Source: Roseiarcus sp963813195 (lineage in GTDB: Bacteria; Pseudomonadota; Alphaproteobacteria; Rhizobiales; Beijerinckiaceae). Taken from it: DNA of 64,000 bases. Position numbers and translations under genes: made by a program. The DNA is taken from the NCBI GenBank assembly GCA_963813195.1, contig CAWEYC010000017.1, forward strand, positions 1 to 64,000. Reading direction: 5' to 3'. Of this stretch, positions 48,559 to 57,484 are shown piece after piece; the first letter of the stretch is position 1, and each line of letters opens with the position of its first letter. Below the pieces are notes generated by a model, which saw nothing but the letters and a program-made list of their open reading frames with translations, did not search any database and was not told where the DNA came from.

Positions 48559-49695
48559 ATGTTCTCCCTCACCGATGACCACATCGCCGTCCGGGACATG
48601 GCGCGCGCCTTCGCCGACGAGCGCATCGCGCCCAACGCGCTGGCGTGGGACGAGGCCAAGCATTTCCCCGTCGACGTCCTGCGCGAGGCCGCAGCGCTCG
48701 GCATGGCGGCAATTTACGTGCGCGAGGAGCACGGCGGCTCCGGCATGACGCGCCTCGACGCCGCGCTCATCTTCGAGGCGCTGGCGACCGGTTGCCCCAC
48801 AGTCGCCGCCTATCTCTCGATCCACAATATGGTCGCCTGGGTGGTCGACTGCTTCGGTTCACCGGACCTTCAGGCCCGCTATCTGCCAAAACTCGCCTCG
48901 ATGGAGATGCTGGCGAGCTATTGCCTGACCGAGCCGGGCGCGGGCTCCGACGCCGCGGCGCTTTCGACCCGCGCGCGACGCGAGGGCGACGTCTTCGTGC
49001 TCGACGGCGTCAAGCAGTTCATCTCCGGCGCCGGCGCGACCGACGTGTATCTCGTGATGGCGCGCACCGGCGATTCCAGCGCCGGCGGCGTCTCCGCCTT
49101 TCTGGTGGAGAAGGGAACGCCCGGCCTCTCCTTCGGCGCCAACGAGCGCAAGATGGGCTGGAACGCGCAGCCGACCCGCCAAGTGATCATGGAGGGTATG
49201 CGCGTCCGCGCCGAGGCGATGGTCGGCAAGGAGGGCGAGGGCTTCAAGATCGCCATGGCCGGGCTGGACGGCGGCCGGCTCAACATCGGCGCCTGCTCGC
49301 TTGGCGGCGGCGAGGCCGCGCTCGCCAAGGCAGTCGCCTACATGAACGAGCGCAAGGCGTTCGGGCGGCGCATCGCCGACTTCCAGGCGCTACAATTCCG
49401 CGTCGCCGATATCGCGACCTCGCTCGAGACGGCGCGCACGATGCTGTGGCGCGCCGCCAGCGCGCTCGACGCGCGCGCCCCCGACGCGACACGCCTCTGC
49501 GCCATGGCCAAGCGCGTCGCCACCGACGCCGGGTTTGAAGCCGCCAACGACGCGCTGCAATTGTTCGGCGGGTACGGCTATCTCGCGGAATACGGCATCG
49601 AGAAGATCGTACGCGATCTGCGCGTGCATCAGATTCTCGAAGGCACCAACGAAATCATGCGCGTCATCGTCGCGCGCGGCTTGCTGCAGGCCTGA
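48559..49695 (+). CDS. Acyl-CoA dehydrogenase, probably isobutyryl-CoA dehydrogenase, 378 aa
   Basis: FAD-dependent dehydrogenase. Seen: DMARAFADERIAPNALAWDE, YVREEHGGSGMTRLDAALIF, CLTEPGAGSDAAALSTRA (flavin/substrate site), VDGVKQFISG-type block as LDGVKQFISGAGATDV, ERKAFGRRIADFQALQFRVA and catalytic Glu in HQILEGTNEIMRVIVARGLL. Located between mmsA and mmsB, which points to isobutyryl-CoA, the valine intermediate. ATG 48559 is chosen since conserved sequence begins there. Separated from mmsA only by the VapBC module. Confidence 0.9.
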   Translation: MFSLTDDHIAVRDMARAFADERIAPNALAWDEAKHFPVDVLREAAALGMAAIYVREEHGGSGMTRLDAALIFEALATGCPTVAAYLSIHNMVAWVVDCFGSPDLQARYLPKLASMEMLASYCLTEPGAGSDAAALSTRARREGDVFVLDGVKQFISGAGATDVYLVMARTGDSSAGGVSAFLVEKGTPGLSFGANERKMGWNAQPTRQVIMEGMRVRAEAMVGKEGEGFKIAMAGLDGGRLNIGACSLGGGEAALAKAVAYMNERKAFGRRIADFQALQFRVADIATSLETARTMLWRAASALDARAPDATRLCAMAKRVATDAGFEAANDALQLFGGYGYLAEYGIEKIVRDLRVHQILEGTNEIMRVIVARGLLQA

Positions 49696-49721
49696 GCATT
49701 CAGAGCGCAAAAGGGTAGGAC

Positions 49722-50627
49722 ATGACAATGGCGAACATCGCGTTCATCGGTTTGGGCAACATGGGCGCGCCGATGGCGGCCAATCTCGTCAAGGCCGGAC
49801 ACAGAGTGACGGGCTTCGACCTCGTCGAGGCGCAGCGCGCCGCCGCAGCCGCGAGCGGGGTCACGATCGCGCAAAGCGCTACGGCTGCGGTCGAAGGCGC
49901 AGAAGCGATCGTCACCATGCTGCCGGCCGGCCGCCACGTGCTCGCCTGCTGGGCCGACATTCTTCCCGCGGCGCCCAGCGGCGCGCTCGTCATCGATTCG
50001 TCGACCATCGACGTCGCCAGCGCGCGCCAAGCTCACAGCGCGGGCGCGAGCGCCGGCGTCATGACGCTGGACGCGCCCGTCTCCGGCGGCGTCGGCGGGG
50101 CTGCCGCCGGGACGCTCACCTTCATGGCCGGCGGCGCCGACGAGGCCTTCGCCCGCGCCAAGCCCCTGCTCGAGGCGATGGGCAAGCGCATCGTTCATTG
50201 CGGCGGCCCGGGCGCGGGCCAGGCGGCCAAGATCTGCAACAACATGATCCTCGGGGCGACGATGATCGTAACGTGCGAAGCCTTCGTCCTGGCGGAAAAG
50301 CTCGGGCTGTCGGCGCAAGCGCTTTACGACGTCGCCTCGACGTCCTCGGGCCAATCCTGGTCGCTGACCTCATACTGCCCCGTCCCTGGACCCGTCCCGG
50401 CGTCGCCCGCCAATCGCGACTATGCGCCCGGCTTTGCGGCGGCGCTGATGCTGAAGGACCTGCGGCTCTCGCAGGAGGCGGCCGCGAGCGCGGGCGCGGC
50501 GACGCCGTTAGGCGCCGAGGCGGCGCAACTCTATCAATTGTTCGCGGCGGCGGGCCATTCCGGCGATGACTTCTCCGGTATCATCAAGTTTCTGCGAGGT
50601 ATGACCGTCGAGAAGAAATCTGAATGA
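49722..50627 (+). CDS. mmsB: 3-hydroxyisobutyrate dehydrogenase, 301 aa
   Basis: NAD-dependent oxidation of 3-hydroxyisobutyrate to methylmalonate semialdehyde, upstream of MmsA in valine breakdown. Seen: nucleotide fold IAFIGLGNMGAPMAANLVKA, LDAPVSGGVGGAAAGTLTFM (substrate site), catalytic Lys in GGPGAGQAAKICNNMIL and the late QSWSLTSYCPVPGPVPASPA with RDYAPGFAAALMLKDLRL. Length normal. It is the last gene of the operon, 26 bases after the acyl-CoA dehydrogenase gene. Enoyl-CoA hydratase and hydroxyisobutyryl-CoA hydrolase for the steps between are not in this window. Confidence 0.95.
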   Translation: MTMANIAFIGLGNMGAPMAANLVKAGHRVTGFDLVEAQRAAAAASGVTIAQSATAAVEGAEAIVTMLPAGRHVLACWADILPAAPSGALVIDSSTIDVASARQAHSAGASAGVMTLDAPVSGGVGGAAAGTLTFMAGGADEAFARAKPLLEAMGKRIVHCGGPGAGQAAKICNNMILGATMIVTCEAFVLAEKLGLSAQALYDVASTSSGQSWSLTSYCPVPGPVPASPANRDYAPGFAAALMLKDLRLSQEAAASAGAATPLGAEAAQLYQLFAAAGHSGDDFSGIIKFLRGMTVEKKSE

Positions 50628-50815
50628 ATGTTCAGAGTACTACGATCAACTCTCGATATTTTCGGCTAGTCGACCATTTTGGCGCCGGCTCGCCGTGTTT
50701 TGGGCAAAAAGTGACCGAGTTGCCAACAGAGCATTAGCGCGGGAGGCGGGACATCCCGTAAACCGACGTATAGTCTCTCAGCGTCAGATTGGCGCGAACA
50801 TTGATGAGGAGCTTC

Positions 50816-51193
50816 ATGCGCGAATTCCTGAAAAAGTCGACCGCCGTCGCGTTGACGGCGCTTGTTCTCGGCCTCAGCGCGGCAGCCGTGACGACGACTC
50901 CGGCCGACGCGGCCGGCGTTTGGCATCACGGCTACTGGCGCGGCGGCCATTGGTACGGGGGTTGGTGGGGCCCAGCGGTCGGCCTCGGCGTTCTCGGCGG
51001 CCTCGTGGCCGGCGCGGCGATCGCCTCGTCGGGTCCTTATTACGGCTACGGTCCCGGCCCGGGCTACGGCCCCGGCCCGGGCTACGGTCCTGGGCCGGGC
51101 TACGGTCCTGGACCGGGCTCCTGCACCGCTCTTCGGGCCGTTTACGACGGCGACGGCCGCTACCTCGGTCGCCGCTGGGTCAACATTTGCTAG
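50816..51193 (+). CDS. Small exported protein with GYGPGP repeats, 125 aa
   Basis: Unrecognised secreted protein. Seen: signal peptide (STAVALTALVLGLSAAAVTT, cleavage near ADA), a Trp/His/Gly-rich part (GVWHHGYWRGGHWYGGWWGP), a hydrophobic Gly-rich segment (VGLGVLGGLVAGAAIASSG), four to five tandem GYGPGP units from an 18-base DNA repeat at about 51045-51118, and a C-terminal end with two Cys (SCTALRAVYDGDGRYLGRRW, then VNIC). Resembles small envelope proteins of Hyphomicrobiales with a C-terminal Cys pair. ATG 50816 follows GAGGAG. A strong terminator follows. Confidence 0.8.
   Translation: MREFLKKSTAVALTALVLGLSAAAVTTTPADAAGVWHHGYWRGGHWYGGWWGPAVGLGVLGGLVAGAAIASSGPYYGYGPGPGYGPGPGYGPGPGYGPGPGSCTALRAVYDGDGRYLGRRWVNIC
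51045..51118 (+). repeat. 18-base tandem repeat inside the exported-protein gene
   Basis: About four copies of an 18-base unit encoding GYGPGP, with silent differences (GGCTACGGTCCCGGCCCG and variants). Copy-number variation between strains is to be expected. Confidence 0.85.
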
Positions 51194-51226
51194 CAAGGGG
51201 CGTCCTTGCCAGCGATAACTCGCGAA

Positions 51227-51251
51227 GGCCCCGCTCCGGCGGGGCCTTTTT
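51227..51251 (+). terminator. Rho-independent terminator
   Basis: Stem GGCCCCGC / GCGGGGCC (8 pairs, loop TCCG) followed by TTTTT, 34 bases after the stop of the exported-protein gene. The clearest intrinsic terminator in the window. Confidence 0.93.
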
Positions 51252-51284
51252 CGTGCCAGCCGGCCCGTCGCGGAAGGAACCGGC

Positions 51285-52649
51285 TCAGACGAGTTCGACT
51301 TCCCCGAGCGCCCGAGCCTGCTTGTCTGCCAGCGCGGCGACGTCAAAGCCGTCGATCGCTTCTTCGTACAGGCGGTGAAAGTTCATCGCCGCGCCCAGGC
51401 GCAGGAACGCTCCGCCCAGCCCAATCGCGGCGCGATCCATGAATACGAATTCGCGGGGAACCTTGAGACCGCCGCCTTCGGCCTTGAGCGCCTTCATGAC
51501 CGTGAAAACCTCGCGGCGGCCGTAGTCGCCCGGCTTCACCCCGTCGGCGATGGTGCGCACGCGATCGTCGATCAACGGCCCGTAGATGAAGCGGGCCCAA
51601 ATGTTCAGCGCCGCGATCGTCGCTCGGGAAAGCTGAGAAAAGCCCCAGATCTCATAGGCGTGGACAGTGCGGGCCTCATCGCCGTTCTTCACCCCCTGAT
51701 AGAGCTCGACGACGCCGCCGACGAAGCGGGCGGGAAAAATGCGCACGCAACCGTAGTCGAAGAGATTGACCGCCTCCACCGCGCGCGTCTCGGCCGCGCC
51801 GGTCGCAACGACGGAATAATTGCCGAGATGCGGATCGCCGTGAATGATCCCGTAGCGCGAGAACGGTCGCCACCATGCCTCGAAGAGAGCCAGCGCGATG
51901 CGGTTGCGCGCCTCGGCGCCGGCCCGCTCGAATTGGACCAGCGGCGCGCCGTCGAGCCATTCGAGCGTCAGCAGCCGCCGGGTCGACAATTCCTCGAAGA
52001 CCTTGGGCACGCGCACCAGCGGCCGGTCGGCCAACATCAGCGCGTAGAGCCGGGCGACCTTCGCCTCGCGCCCATAGTCGAGCTCCTCGCGGATGCGCGC
52101 GCCGATCTCCCGCGCGATCTCGCGCGTGTCGATCGCCGGTCTCGTCCGGCGATGGAGCGAAAACAGCAGGTCGAGCTGGGAAAGATCGACCTCGACCGCG
52201 GAAGCCATGTCCGGATATTGCAATTTACAGGCGAGCCTGACACCGGAGAGGCTCGTGGCCCGGTGCACCTGGCCGAGCGAAGCGGCGGCGGACGGCTTCA
52301 GATCGAACTCTGAAAAACGGGCGCGCCAGTCGGCGCCGAGTTCGGCCTGCATGCGCCGGCGCACGAAAGCAGCCCCCATCGGCGGTGCCTGCGACTGCAA
52401 CGACATCAGTTCGCTGGCGTAATCGGCGGGCAGCGCCTCGGGGATGGTCGCCAACATCTGCGCGACCTTCATCAGCGGTCCCTTGAGCGAGCCGAGCGCC
52501 TCGGTCAGGGCGCGCGCGTTCAGGCCGCGCTCGCCGCCCATCAGTCGGCGCGCGCCGACCCTCGCCGCCCACGCCCCGGCGTTGACGCCGAGATTGGCGT
52601 AGCGGCGCGCCCGCGCCGAAAATCGATCGCCTTCGTCGTCGTGCGTCAT
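51285..52649 (-). CDS. ABC1/AarF/UbiB-family kinase-like protein, 454 aa
   Basis: Atypical kinase of the ABC1 (COQ8/UbiB) family, linked to ubiquinone synthesis or lipid handling. Seen: the family extension LGSLKGPLMKVAQMLATIPE (KxGQ-type motif, here KVAQ), the Ala-rich loop PSAAASLGQVHRA, lysine in ACKLQYPDMASAVEVDLSQL, catalytic loop IIHGDPHLGNYSVV and metal motif VNLFDYGCVRIFP. Not necessarily UbiB itself; no C-terminal membrane helices are evident, so a soluble second paralogue is possible. ATG 52649. Stands alone on the minus strand, facing the terminator. Confidence 0.88.
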   Translation of the reverse strand: MTHDDEGDRFSARARRYANLGVNAGAWAARVGARRLMGGERGLNARALTEALGSLKGPLMKVAQMLATIPEALPADYASELMSLQSQAPPMGAAFVRRRMQAELGADWRARFSEFDLKPSAAASLGQVHRATSLSGVRLACKLQYPDMASAVEVDLSQLDLLFSLHRRTRPAIDTREIAREIGARIREELDYGREAKVARLYALMLADRPLVRVPKVFEELSTRRLLTLEWLDGAPLVQFERAGAEARNRIALALFEAWWRPFSRYGIIHGDPHLGNYSVVATGAAETRAVEAVNLFDYGCVRIFPARFVGGVVELYQGVKNGDEARTVHAYEIWGFSQLSRATIAALNIWARFIYGPLIDDRVRTIADGVKPGDYGRREVFTVMKALKAEGGGLKVPREFVFMDRAAIGLGGAFLRLGAAMNFHRLYEEAIDGFDVAALADKQARALGEVELV

Positions 52650-52845
52650 GAAGCGGCGTCCGTTCCTCTGCGCCTTCTCCTAGGCCGATTGCTCGCCAAT
52701 ACGCGAGGCGAAATTGCGGCGCAGCCGAACCCCTGGCGCCGGCGCGCCGATCGGGCTACCAGCCAAGACGGGCGAAAGCGCCCATCCGGCGCTCAAGCGG
52801 CCCACGGCTCTTGCATGCCGCCAGCTCTTCCAGGGGGAGATGAGC

Positions 52846-53808
52846 ATGTCGCAAACGGTCAATCGCGTCGCCATCGTCGGCGCCGGGGTCATCGGCTCGG
52901 GGTGGGCCGCCCGCTGCCTCGCAGCGGGGCTCGATGTCGTCGCGTGGGACCCGTCGCCACAAGCCGAGGGCAAAACCCGAGCCGCGGTCGCGCTGGCATG
53001 GCGAACGCTGGAAAAGCGCGGCCTGGCGCCCGGCGCCAGCCAGCAGTGCCTCGCTTTCGCGCCAACGATCGCGGAATGCGTCGCCGAGGCTGATTTCATC
53101 CAGGAAAATGCTCCCGAGCGCGAGGCGATGAAGCAAGACCTACTGGCCGCGATCGACGAGGCGGCGAAGCCCGGCGCGATCATCGCCTCCTCGACGTCCG
53201 GCCTGCTGCCGACGGTCCTGGCGCAAAAGATGCCGCGCCCGGAGCGGCTCGTCGTCGGCCATCCCTTCAATCCCGTCTATCTCCTGCCGCTGGTCGAGAT
53301 CGTCGGCGGCGAGAAAACGTCGCCGGCTTCGATCGAGGCGGCCAAGGCGTTCTACCAGTCCATCGGCATGCGCCCGCTGCCCTTGCGCAAGGAGATCGAG
53401 GGCTTCGTCGCCGATCGCCTGATGGAGGCGCTGTGGCGCGAGGCGTTGTGGCTCGTCAACGACGACGTCGCGACCACCGAGGAGATCGACGCCGCCGTGG
53501 TCTACGGCTGCGGGCTGCGCTGGGCGCTGATGGGAACGTTCCTGACCTTCCATCTGGCGGGCGGCGAGGGCGGGATGCGGCATATGCTGCAACAATTCGG
53601 CCCGGCGCTGAAACTGCCGTGGACGAAGCTCGTCGCTCCCGAACTCACCGACGAACTCATCGACAAAGTGGCCGACGGCTGCGAAGATCAGGCCGCGGGG
53701 CGCTCCATCAAGACCCTCGAAGCGCGGCGCGACGATTTCCTCGTCGATCTCCTCGCGCTAGTACAGAAATATTGGCCCGAGGCGGAGGGGCGCGCCGGAC
53801 GGCTATGA
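52846..53808 (+). CDS. 3-hydroxyacyl-CoA dehydrogenase-like, probable L-carnitine 3-dehydrogenase, 320 aa
   Basis: NAD-dependent dehydrogenase. Seen: Rossmann start VAIVGAGVIGSGWAARCLAA, the Ser/His/Asn triad region SSTSGLLPTVLA and VVGHPFNPVYLLPLVEIVGG, then EIEGFVADRLMEALWREALW and GLRWALMGTFLTFHLAGGEG. The last pattern and the length (about 320) are those of L-carnitine dehydrogenase. ATG 52846 has GGGGGA about seven bases upstream; 52840 is in frame. Followed 14 bases later by a 4HBT thioesterase, as in carnitine-degradation clusters, but the betainyl-CoA-forming BKACE enzyme is not here. Carnitine as substrate is probable, not sure. Confidence 0.78.
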   Translation: MSQTVNRVAIVGAGVIGSGWAARCLAAGLDVVAWDPSPQAEGKTRAAVALAWRTLEKRGLAPGASQQCLAFAPTIAECVAEADFIQENAPEREAMKQDLLAAIDEAAKPGAIIASSTSGLLPTVLAQKMPRPERLVVGHPFNPVYLLPLVEIVGGEKTSPASIEAAKAFYQSIGMRPLPLRKEIEGFVADRLMEALWREALWLVNDDVATTEEIDAAVVYGCGLRWALMGTFLTFHLAGGEGGMRHMLQQFGPALKLPWTKLVAPELTDELIDKVADGCEDQAAGRSIKTLEARRDDFLVDLLALVQKYWPEAEGRAGRL

Positions 53809-53822
53809 TCGGGGAGGGCTTC

Positions 53823-54311
53823 ATGCATCGCAACGAGGCGCTGACGATCTACGAGACCCAGGTCACGGCCGACTGGGTCGATTACAACGGCCATATGAAC
53901 GATGCCGCCTATGCCGTGGTGTTCAGTCGCGCGGTCGACGCGCTGATGGACCGCATCGGCCTCGACGCCGCTGCGCGCAAGGCGAGCAGACGCACGCTGT
54001 ACACCATGCAGATGATGCTGCATTACTTCAAAGAGGCGAACGAGGGGCAGCCTCTGCTCGTCCATTGCCACCTGCTGGAGCATGACGAGAAGCGCATGCG
54101 CGTCTGGCTGGAGATGAAAGCGGGACGGGAAGGCGCCAGTCTCGCCGCCAGCGAGCAATTGCTGCTCTCCATCGACCAAGGGGAGGATGGGGCGCGCGCG
54201 GCGCCGTGGCGCGCCGAAACCCTGGCCGCGCTCGACGCTCTGGCCAATGCTCAACGAGGCCTCGAGGGTCCGCCGCTGGCGGGGCAGGGGGTTACGCTGA
54301 AGCGCATATAG
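53823..54311 (+). CDS. 4HBT hot-dog thioesterase, 162 aa
   Basis: Acyl-CoA thioesterase of the 4-hydroxybenzoyl-CoA thioesterase fold. Seen: catalytic region TADWVDYNGHMNDAAYAVVF (DxNGHMN), a long helix, and strands YTMQMMLHYFKEANEGQPLL and HLLEHDEKRMRVWLEMKAG. ATG 53823 follows GGGGAGG with correct spacing; the frame is open upstream inside the dehydrogenase gene. In carnitine utilisation such enzymes hydrolyse betainyl-CoA, and some bacteria have dehydrogenase and thioesterase fused. Here they are separate but adjacent. Substrate by context only. Convergent with the acyl-CoA dehydrogenase. Confidence 0.82.
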   Translation: MHRNEALTIYETQVTADWVDYNGHMNDAAYAVVFSRAVDALMDRIGLDAAARKASRRTLYTMQMMLHYFKEANEGQPLLVHCHLLEHDEKRMRVWLEMKAGREGASLAASEQLLLSIDQGEDGARAAPWRAETLAALDALANAQRGLEGPPLAGQGVTLKRI

Positions 54312-54315
54312 GGAG

Positions 54316-55473
54316 CTATTGCCCCATGCCCGGCAGGGTGCCCATGCCCTTGCACAGGATCGTGAGCATCACTTCGTCGGCGCCGCCGGCGATCGAGCCG
54401 AGGCGAAAATCGCGGTAGGCGCGGCTGACCGGCGTTTCCGCGGTGAACCCCATGCCGCCCCAGTATTGCAGGCACGCGTCAGAGAGTTCGCGTCCGAGGC
54501 GCCCGGCCTTTAGCTTCGCCATGGTGGCGAGTTGTGTGACGTCCTCGCCGGCGATCATCGCCTCCGCGGCGCGATAGACCAGCGAGCGCAGCAGTTCGAT
54601 CTCGGTCTGCAATTCCGCCAGCCGAAAATGGACGGTCTGGTTGTCGAGGACGCTGTGGCCGAACGCCTTGCGCTGGCGCGCGTACGCGATGGTTTCCGCG
54701 ATGATGAACTCATGCGCCTTCAGGCATGCCGCGGCAGCCCATAAGCGCTCCTCCTGGAACTGCATCATTTGATAGGTGAAACCGTGCCCCTCCTCGCCGA
54801 TGCGGTTGCGCTTGGGGACGCGCACGTCGTCGAAGAAAATCTGCGCCGTATCCGACGAATGCATGCCCAGTTTGTCGATCTTGCGCGCCACGGTGACGCC
54901 CTTGCTCGTCATCGGCACGCAGATCAGCGACTTGTTCTGGTGCCGGTGGCCCTCGCCGGTGTTGGCGAGCAGGCACATCCAGTCGGCTTGGGCGCCGTTG
55001 GTGATCCACATCTTGCCGCCATTGATGACGTAGTCGTCGCCATCGGAACGAGCGTGCGTCTTGATCGCCGCGACATCCGAGCCGGCGCCGGGCTCAGAGA
55101 CGCCGACGCAAGCGACGGCGTCGCCAGCGATGGCCGGCGCCAGGAATTCGCGGCGCAGCGCGTCGGAGCCGAACCGGGCGAGGGCCGGCGTCGCCATGTC
55201 GGTCTGCACGCCGATCGCCATCGGCACTCCGCCGCAGCGAATGGCGCCGAGTTCTTCGGCCATCATCACGGAAAAAGAATAATCGAGCCCCTGGCCGCCA
55301 TACTCGGTCGGCTTGGTAAGGCCGAGGAAGCCGAGGTCGCCGAGCGTCTTGAACAGCGCATGGGCGGGGAAGGCCCGCGCCTTTTCCCATTCGTCGACGA
55401 ATGGGTTGATCTCCGCCGCGATGACCCTTTGCAGCACTCGGCGCGTCTCGTCGTGCTCCGGCGTGAACAGCAT
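54316..55473 (-). CDS. Acyl-CoA dehydrogenase, 385 aa
   Basis: FAD-dependent acyl-CoA dehydrogenase. Seen: LGFLGLTKPTEYGGQGLDYS, VSEPGAGSDVAAIKTHA, VINGGKMWITNGAQADWMCL, RQRKAFGHSVLDNQTVHFRL and LQYWGGMGFTAETPVSRAYR, then SIAGGADEVMLTILCKGMG, where the usual late Glu/Gly block is GADEVML. Substrate unknown; resembles members that act on branched or aryl-alkyl CoA esters. ATG 55473 follows GGAGGAG. It converges with the thioesterase gene with 4 bases between stops. Different from the isobutyryl-type gene at 48.6 kb. Confidence 0.9.
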   Translation of the reverse strand: MLFTPEHDETRRVLQRVIAAEINPFVDEWEKARAFPAHALFKTLGDLGFLGLTKPTEYGGQGLDYSFSVMMAEELGAIRCGGVPMAIGVQTDMATPALARFGSDALRREFLAPAIAGDAVACVGVSEPGAGSDVAAIKTHARSDGDDYVINGGKMWITNGAQADWMCLLANTGEGHRHQNKSLICVPMTSKGVTVARKIDKLGMHSSDTAQIFFDDVRVPKRNRIGEEGHGFTYQMMQFQEERLWAAAACLKAHEFIIAETIAYARQRKAFGHSVLDNQTVHFRLAELQTEIELLRSLVYRAAEAMIAGEDVTQLATMAKLKAGRLGRELSDACLQYWGGMGFTAETPVSRAYRDFRLGSIAGGADEVMLTILCKGMGTLPGMGQ

Positions 55474-55527
55474 GGGGCGTCTCCTCCGGCAACTCAACTG
55501 GGCGCGTCGGCGCCTGAGACCCGGCGA

Positions 55528-56262
55528 TTACTTCCGCGTCTTTTGCAGTCGGCGCTTCCAGCGTTCCCCCGGCTTGAGTTCAGCGCCGAGCACATAACGC
55601 TCCAAGATTCGGCGATGCCGGGCTTGACGCGCGCCATCGAGGTCGACCGTCTCGGCCTCCGCCAAAGCTTCCGGGATGGCGGTCGATTCGGCGGCGGCGA
55701 GCGTGCGCGCAGCGAGCGGCTCGGCCGTGGCGATTTCGGGCTCGGATTTCGCATCGGCGGAACGCGCTTTCGCCGTTCGCTTGGCGGCGACCGCGGTCTT
55801 GCTGGGCGCACGCCATGCGACAATGGGCTCCTCGAACGATCGAGAAGACGGCGTCGCGCTCACTGGGTCCGGCGACTTCGGCTCGGGCCGGCTAGGCGGC
55901 CTGAACTCCACGACGAGGTCCTTCTTCGCTCTCGTCTCGGGCTTGGCCGTCGGTGCGAGACGTTCCCGTTTGCGTCGAGGCGGGGCCGCAGGCTCCTCGA
56001 ATGCCGGCGCGATCGGCTCGACGTCGGCAAGGCTGGGAAGAATCCGGCCTTGCGGGCGTAATGGCGTCGCGTCGACGACCGGCCGCGTCTTGGGCTCGCT
56101 CTCGAACAGCGCCACCGCCCCTGGATGGCGTCCCGCTTGCGTGGCGGCCGCGAGCGGTGGCTCCGCCAACCATCCCTTGCCTCCCGAATTCGTCGATCGT
56201 CGTTGTCGCCGAACCTCGACGACGAAAGTAGGAGGCGGTCGCTTCATTGGATCCTTCGACAT
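55528..56262 (-). CDS. Hypothetical low-complexity protein, 244 aa
   Basis: Unrecognised. Rich in Pro, Ala, Glu, Arg and Lys over most of its length (for example PKSPDPVSATPSSRSFEEP), likely disordered. Only the C-terminus looks folded and conserved: GARQARHRRILERYVLGAEL followed by KPGERWKRRLQKTRK, a basic helix. No signal peptide or membrane helix. ATG 56262 begins with SKDPMKRPPPTFVVEV. Such basic disordered proteins occur in Hyphomicrobiales without known role; nucleic-acid contact is conceivable. It is upstream of and divergent from tolQ, with a long gap. Confidence 0.65.
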   Translation of the reverse strand: MSKDPMKRPPPTFVVEVRRQRRSTNSGGKGWLAEPPLAAATQAGRHPGAVALFESEPKTRPVVDATPLRPQGRILPSLADVEPIAPAFEEPAAPPRRKRERLAPTAKPETRAKKDLVVEFRPPSRPEPKSPDPVSATPSSRSFEEPIVAWRAPSKTAVAAKRTAKARSADAKSEPEIATAEPLAARTLAAAESTAIPEALAEAETVDLDGARQARHRRILERYVLGAELKPGERWKRRLQKTRK

Positions 56263-56727
56263 TCGGGTCTAGCCCGGCCGACTAATCTTCGAGGCTAGCT
56301 TTAAAACGACTCAGCAGCCCCGGCGCCAAAGCTGAAGGACAAAGCTGGGAAAAAATCAATATGAATCGAACAGGTTCTTTTCATTCGCGGCCTCGAAACA
56401 TTCGTCTTGCCTCGTTGCGGGACGCCGATTTCGGCGCGATGGCGTTCAGTCTCGCTAACTCGGCATTAACCCTATCCGAGGCTTTAGTGAATCGATAAAA
56501 TCCGCCGCAAGGCCGATCAAGATCGCTGATCGGCTCGGAGTTCCACTCAAACTGCTGCATTTATCCGGACAAATTTGCGTGATCATCAACAAAGCCGGCT
56601 CGGGGATCGTTTCGTGCGAGCCCAAGTTTTGGCCCATTTGCAGCGCAGACCCGCCCGAAACCAGCCGACGGCCGTCGGCTTTCGCTTCAAGCCAACCCTC
56701 ACTTGCCGCCGAGAGGTTTTCCCTGAC
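56263..56727. other. Intergenic region upstream of tolQ
   Basis: 465 bases without a recognised gene. A 45-codon frame from ATG 56361 to the stop at 56496-56498 is possible but unsupported. A perfect palindrome GCCGACGGCCGTCGGC lies at 56664-56679 and could be a 5'-UTR hairpin of the tol message. The promoters of tolQ and of the minus-strand gene at 55528-56262 must be here; no element stands out. Confidence 0.45.
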
Positions 56728-57453
56728 ATGAACGCTACCGACGCCGCCGCAACGGTCGCCGCCGCTCCCGAGACCACGCTCCTCTCGATGTTTTGGTCGG
56801 CGCACATCGTCGTCAAGTTCGTCATGGTCGGGTTGTTGGCCGCCTCGTTCTGGTGCTGGACGATCATCGTCAACAAGACTTTGCTGTTCAGCAAATTCCG
56901 GAGCGCGATGGATAGCTTCGAGCAAGTGTTCTGGTCGGGCCAGTCGCTCGAGGAACTCTATGGATCGCTCTCTCAGCGGCCGAATTCCGGCGCCGCGAGC
57001 CTGTTCGTGTCGGCGATGCGCGAATGGAAGCGTTCGTTTCAGAACCCGTCCGCGTCCTTTCGCGGCCTGCACGCCCGCCTCGACAAGGTCCTGGACGTGT
57101 CGATCGCGCGCGAAGTCGAGCGGCTCGAATCCAATCTGCTGTTCCTGGCGACCGTCGCCTCGGCGGGGCCGTTCGTCGGCCTATTCGGCACAGTCTGGGG
57201 CATCATGACCTCGTTCCGGTCGATCGCCGCCTCCAAGAACACTTCGCTCGCGGTCGTCGCGCCCGGCATCGCCGAGGCGTTGCTGGCGACCGCGATCGGA
57301 CTCTTCGCCGCTATACCCGCGCTCATCGCGTACAACAAGCTGCAGGGCGACGTCGCGCGAGCGCAGGCGCGCATGGAGAGTTTCGCGGACGAATTCTCGT
57401 CCATTTTGTCGCGTCAAATCGACCAGCACATATCGGGCGACAAGGCGGCCTGA
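56728..57453 (+). CDS. tolQ: TolQ, Tol-Pal motor subunit, 241 aa
   Basis: Inner-membrane motor protein (MotA/TolQ/ExbB family) that uses proton flow to drive TolA and outer-membrane constriction. Seen: three hydrophobic segments: VVKFVMVGLLAASFWCWTII near residue 30, LLFLATVASAGPFVGLFGTV near 140, and LLATAIGLFAAIPALIAYNK near 185. The family motif GLFGTVWGIMTSFRSIAAS and AVVAPGIAEALLATAIGLFA are clear. ATG 56728. First gene of tolQRAB, 31 bases before tolR. TolQ rather than ExbB because of the operon. Confidence 0.93.
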   Translation: MNATDAAATVAAAPETTLLSMFWSAHIVVKFVMVGLLAASFWCWTIIVNKTLLFSKFRSAMDSFEQVFWSGQSLEELYGSLSQRPNSGAASLFVSAMREWKRSFQNPSASFRGLHARLDKVLDVSIAREVERLESNLLFLATVASAGPFVGLFGTVWGIMTSFRSIAASKNTSLAVVAPGIAEALLATAIGLFAAIPALIAYNKLQGDVARAQARMESFADEFSSILSRQIDQHISGDKAA

Positions 57454-57484
57454 GGGCGGACGAATCGGGCAAGGAGGGTAGCCG

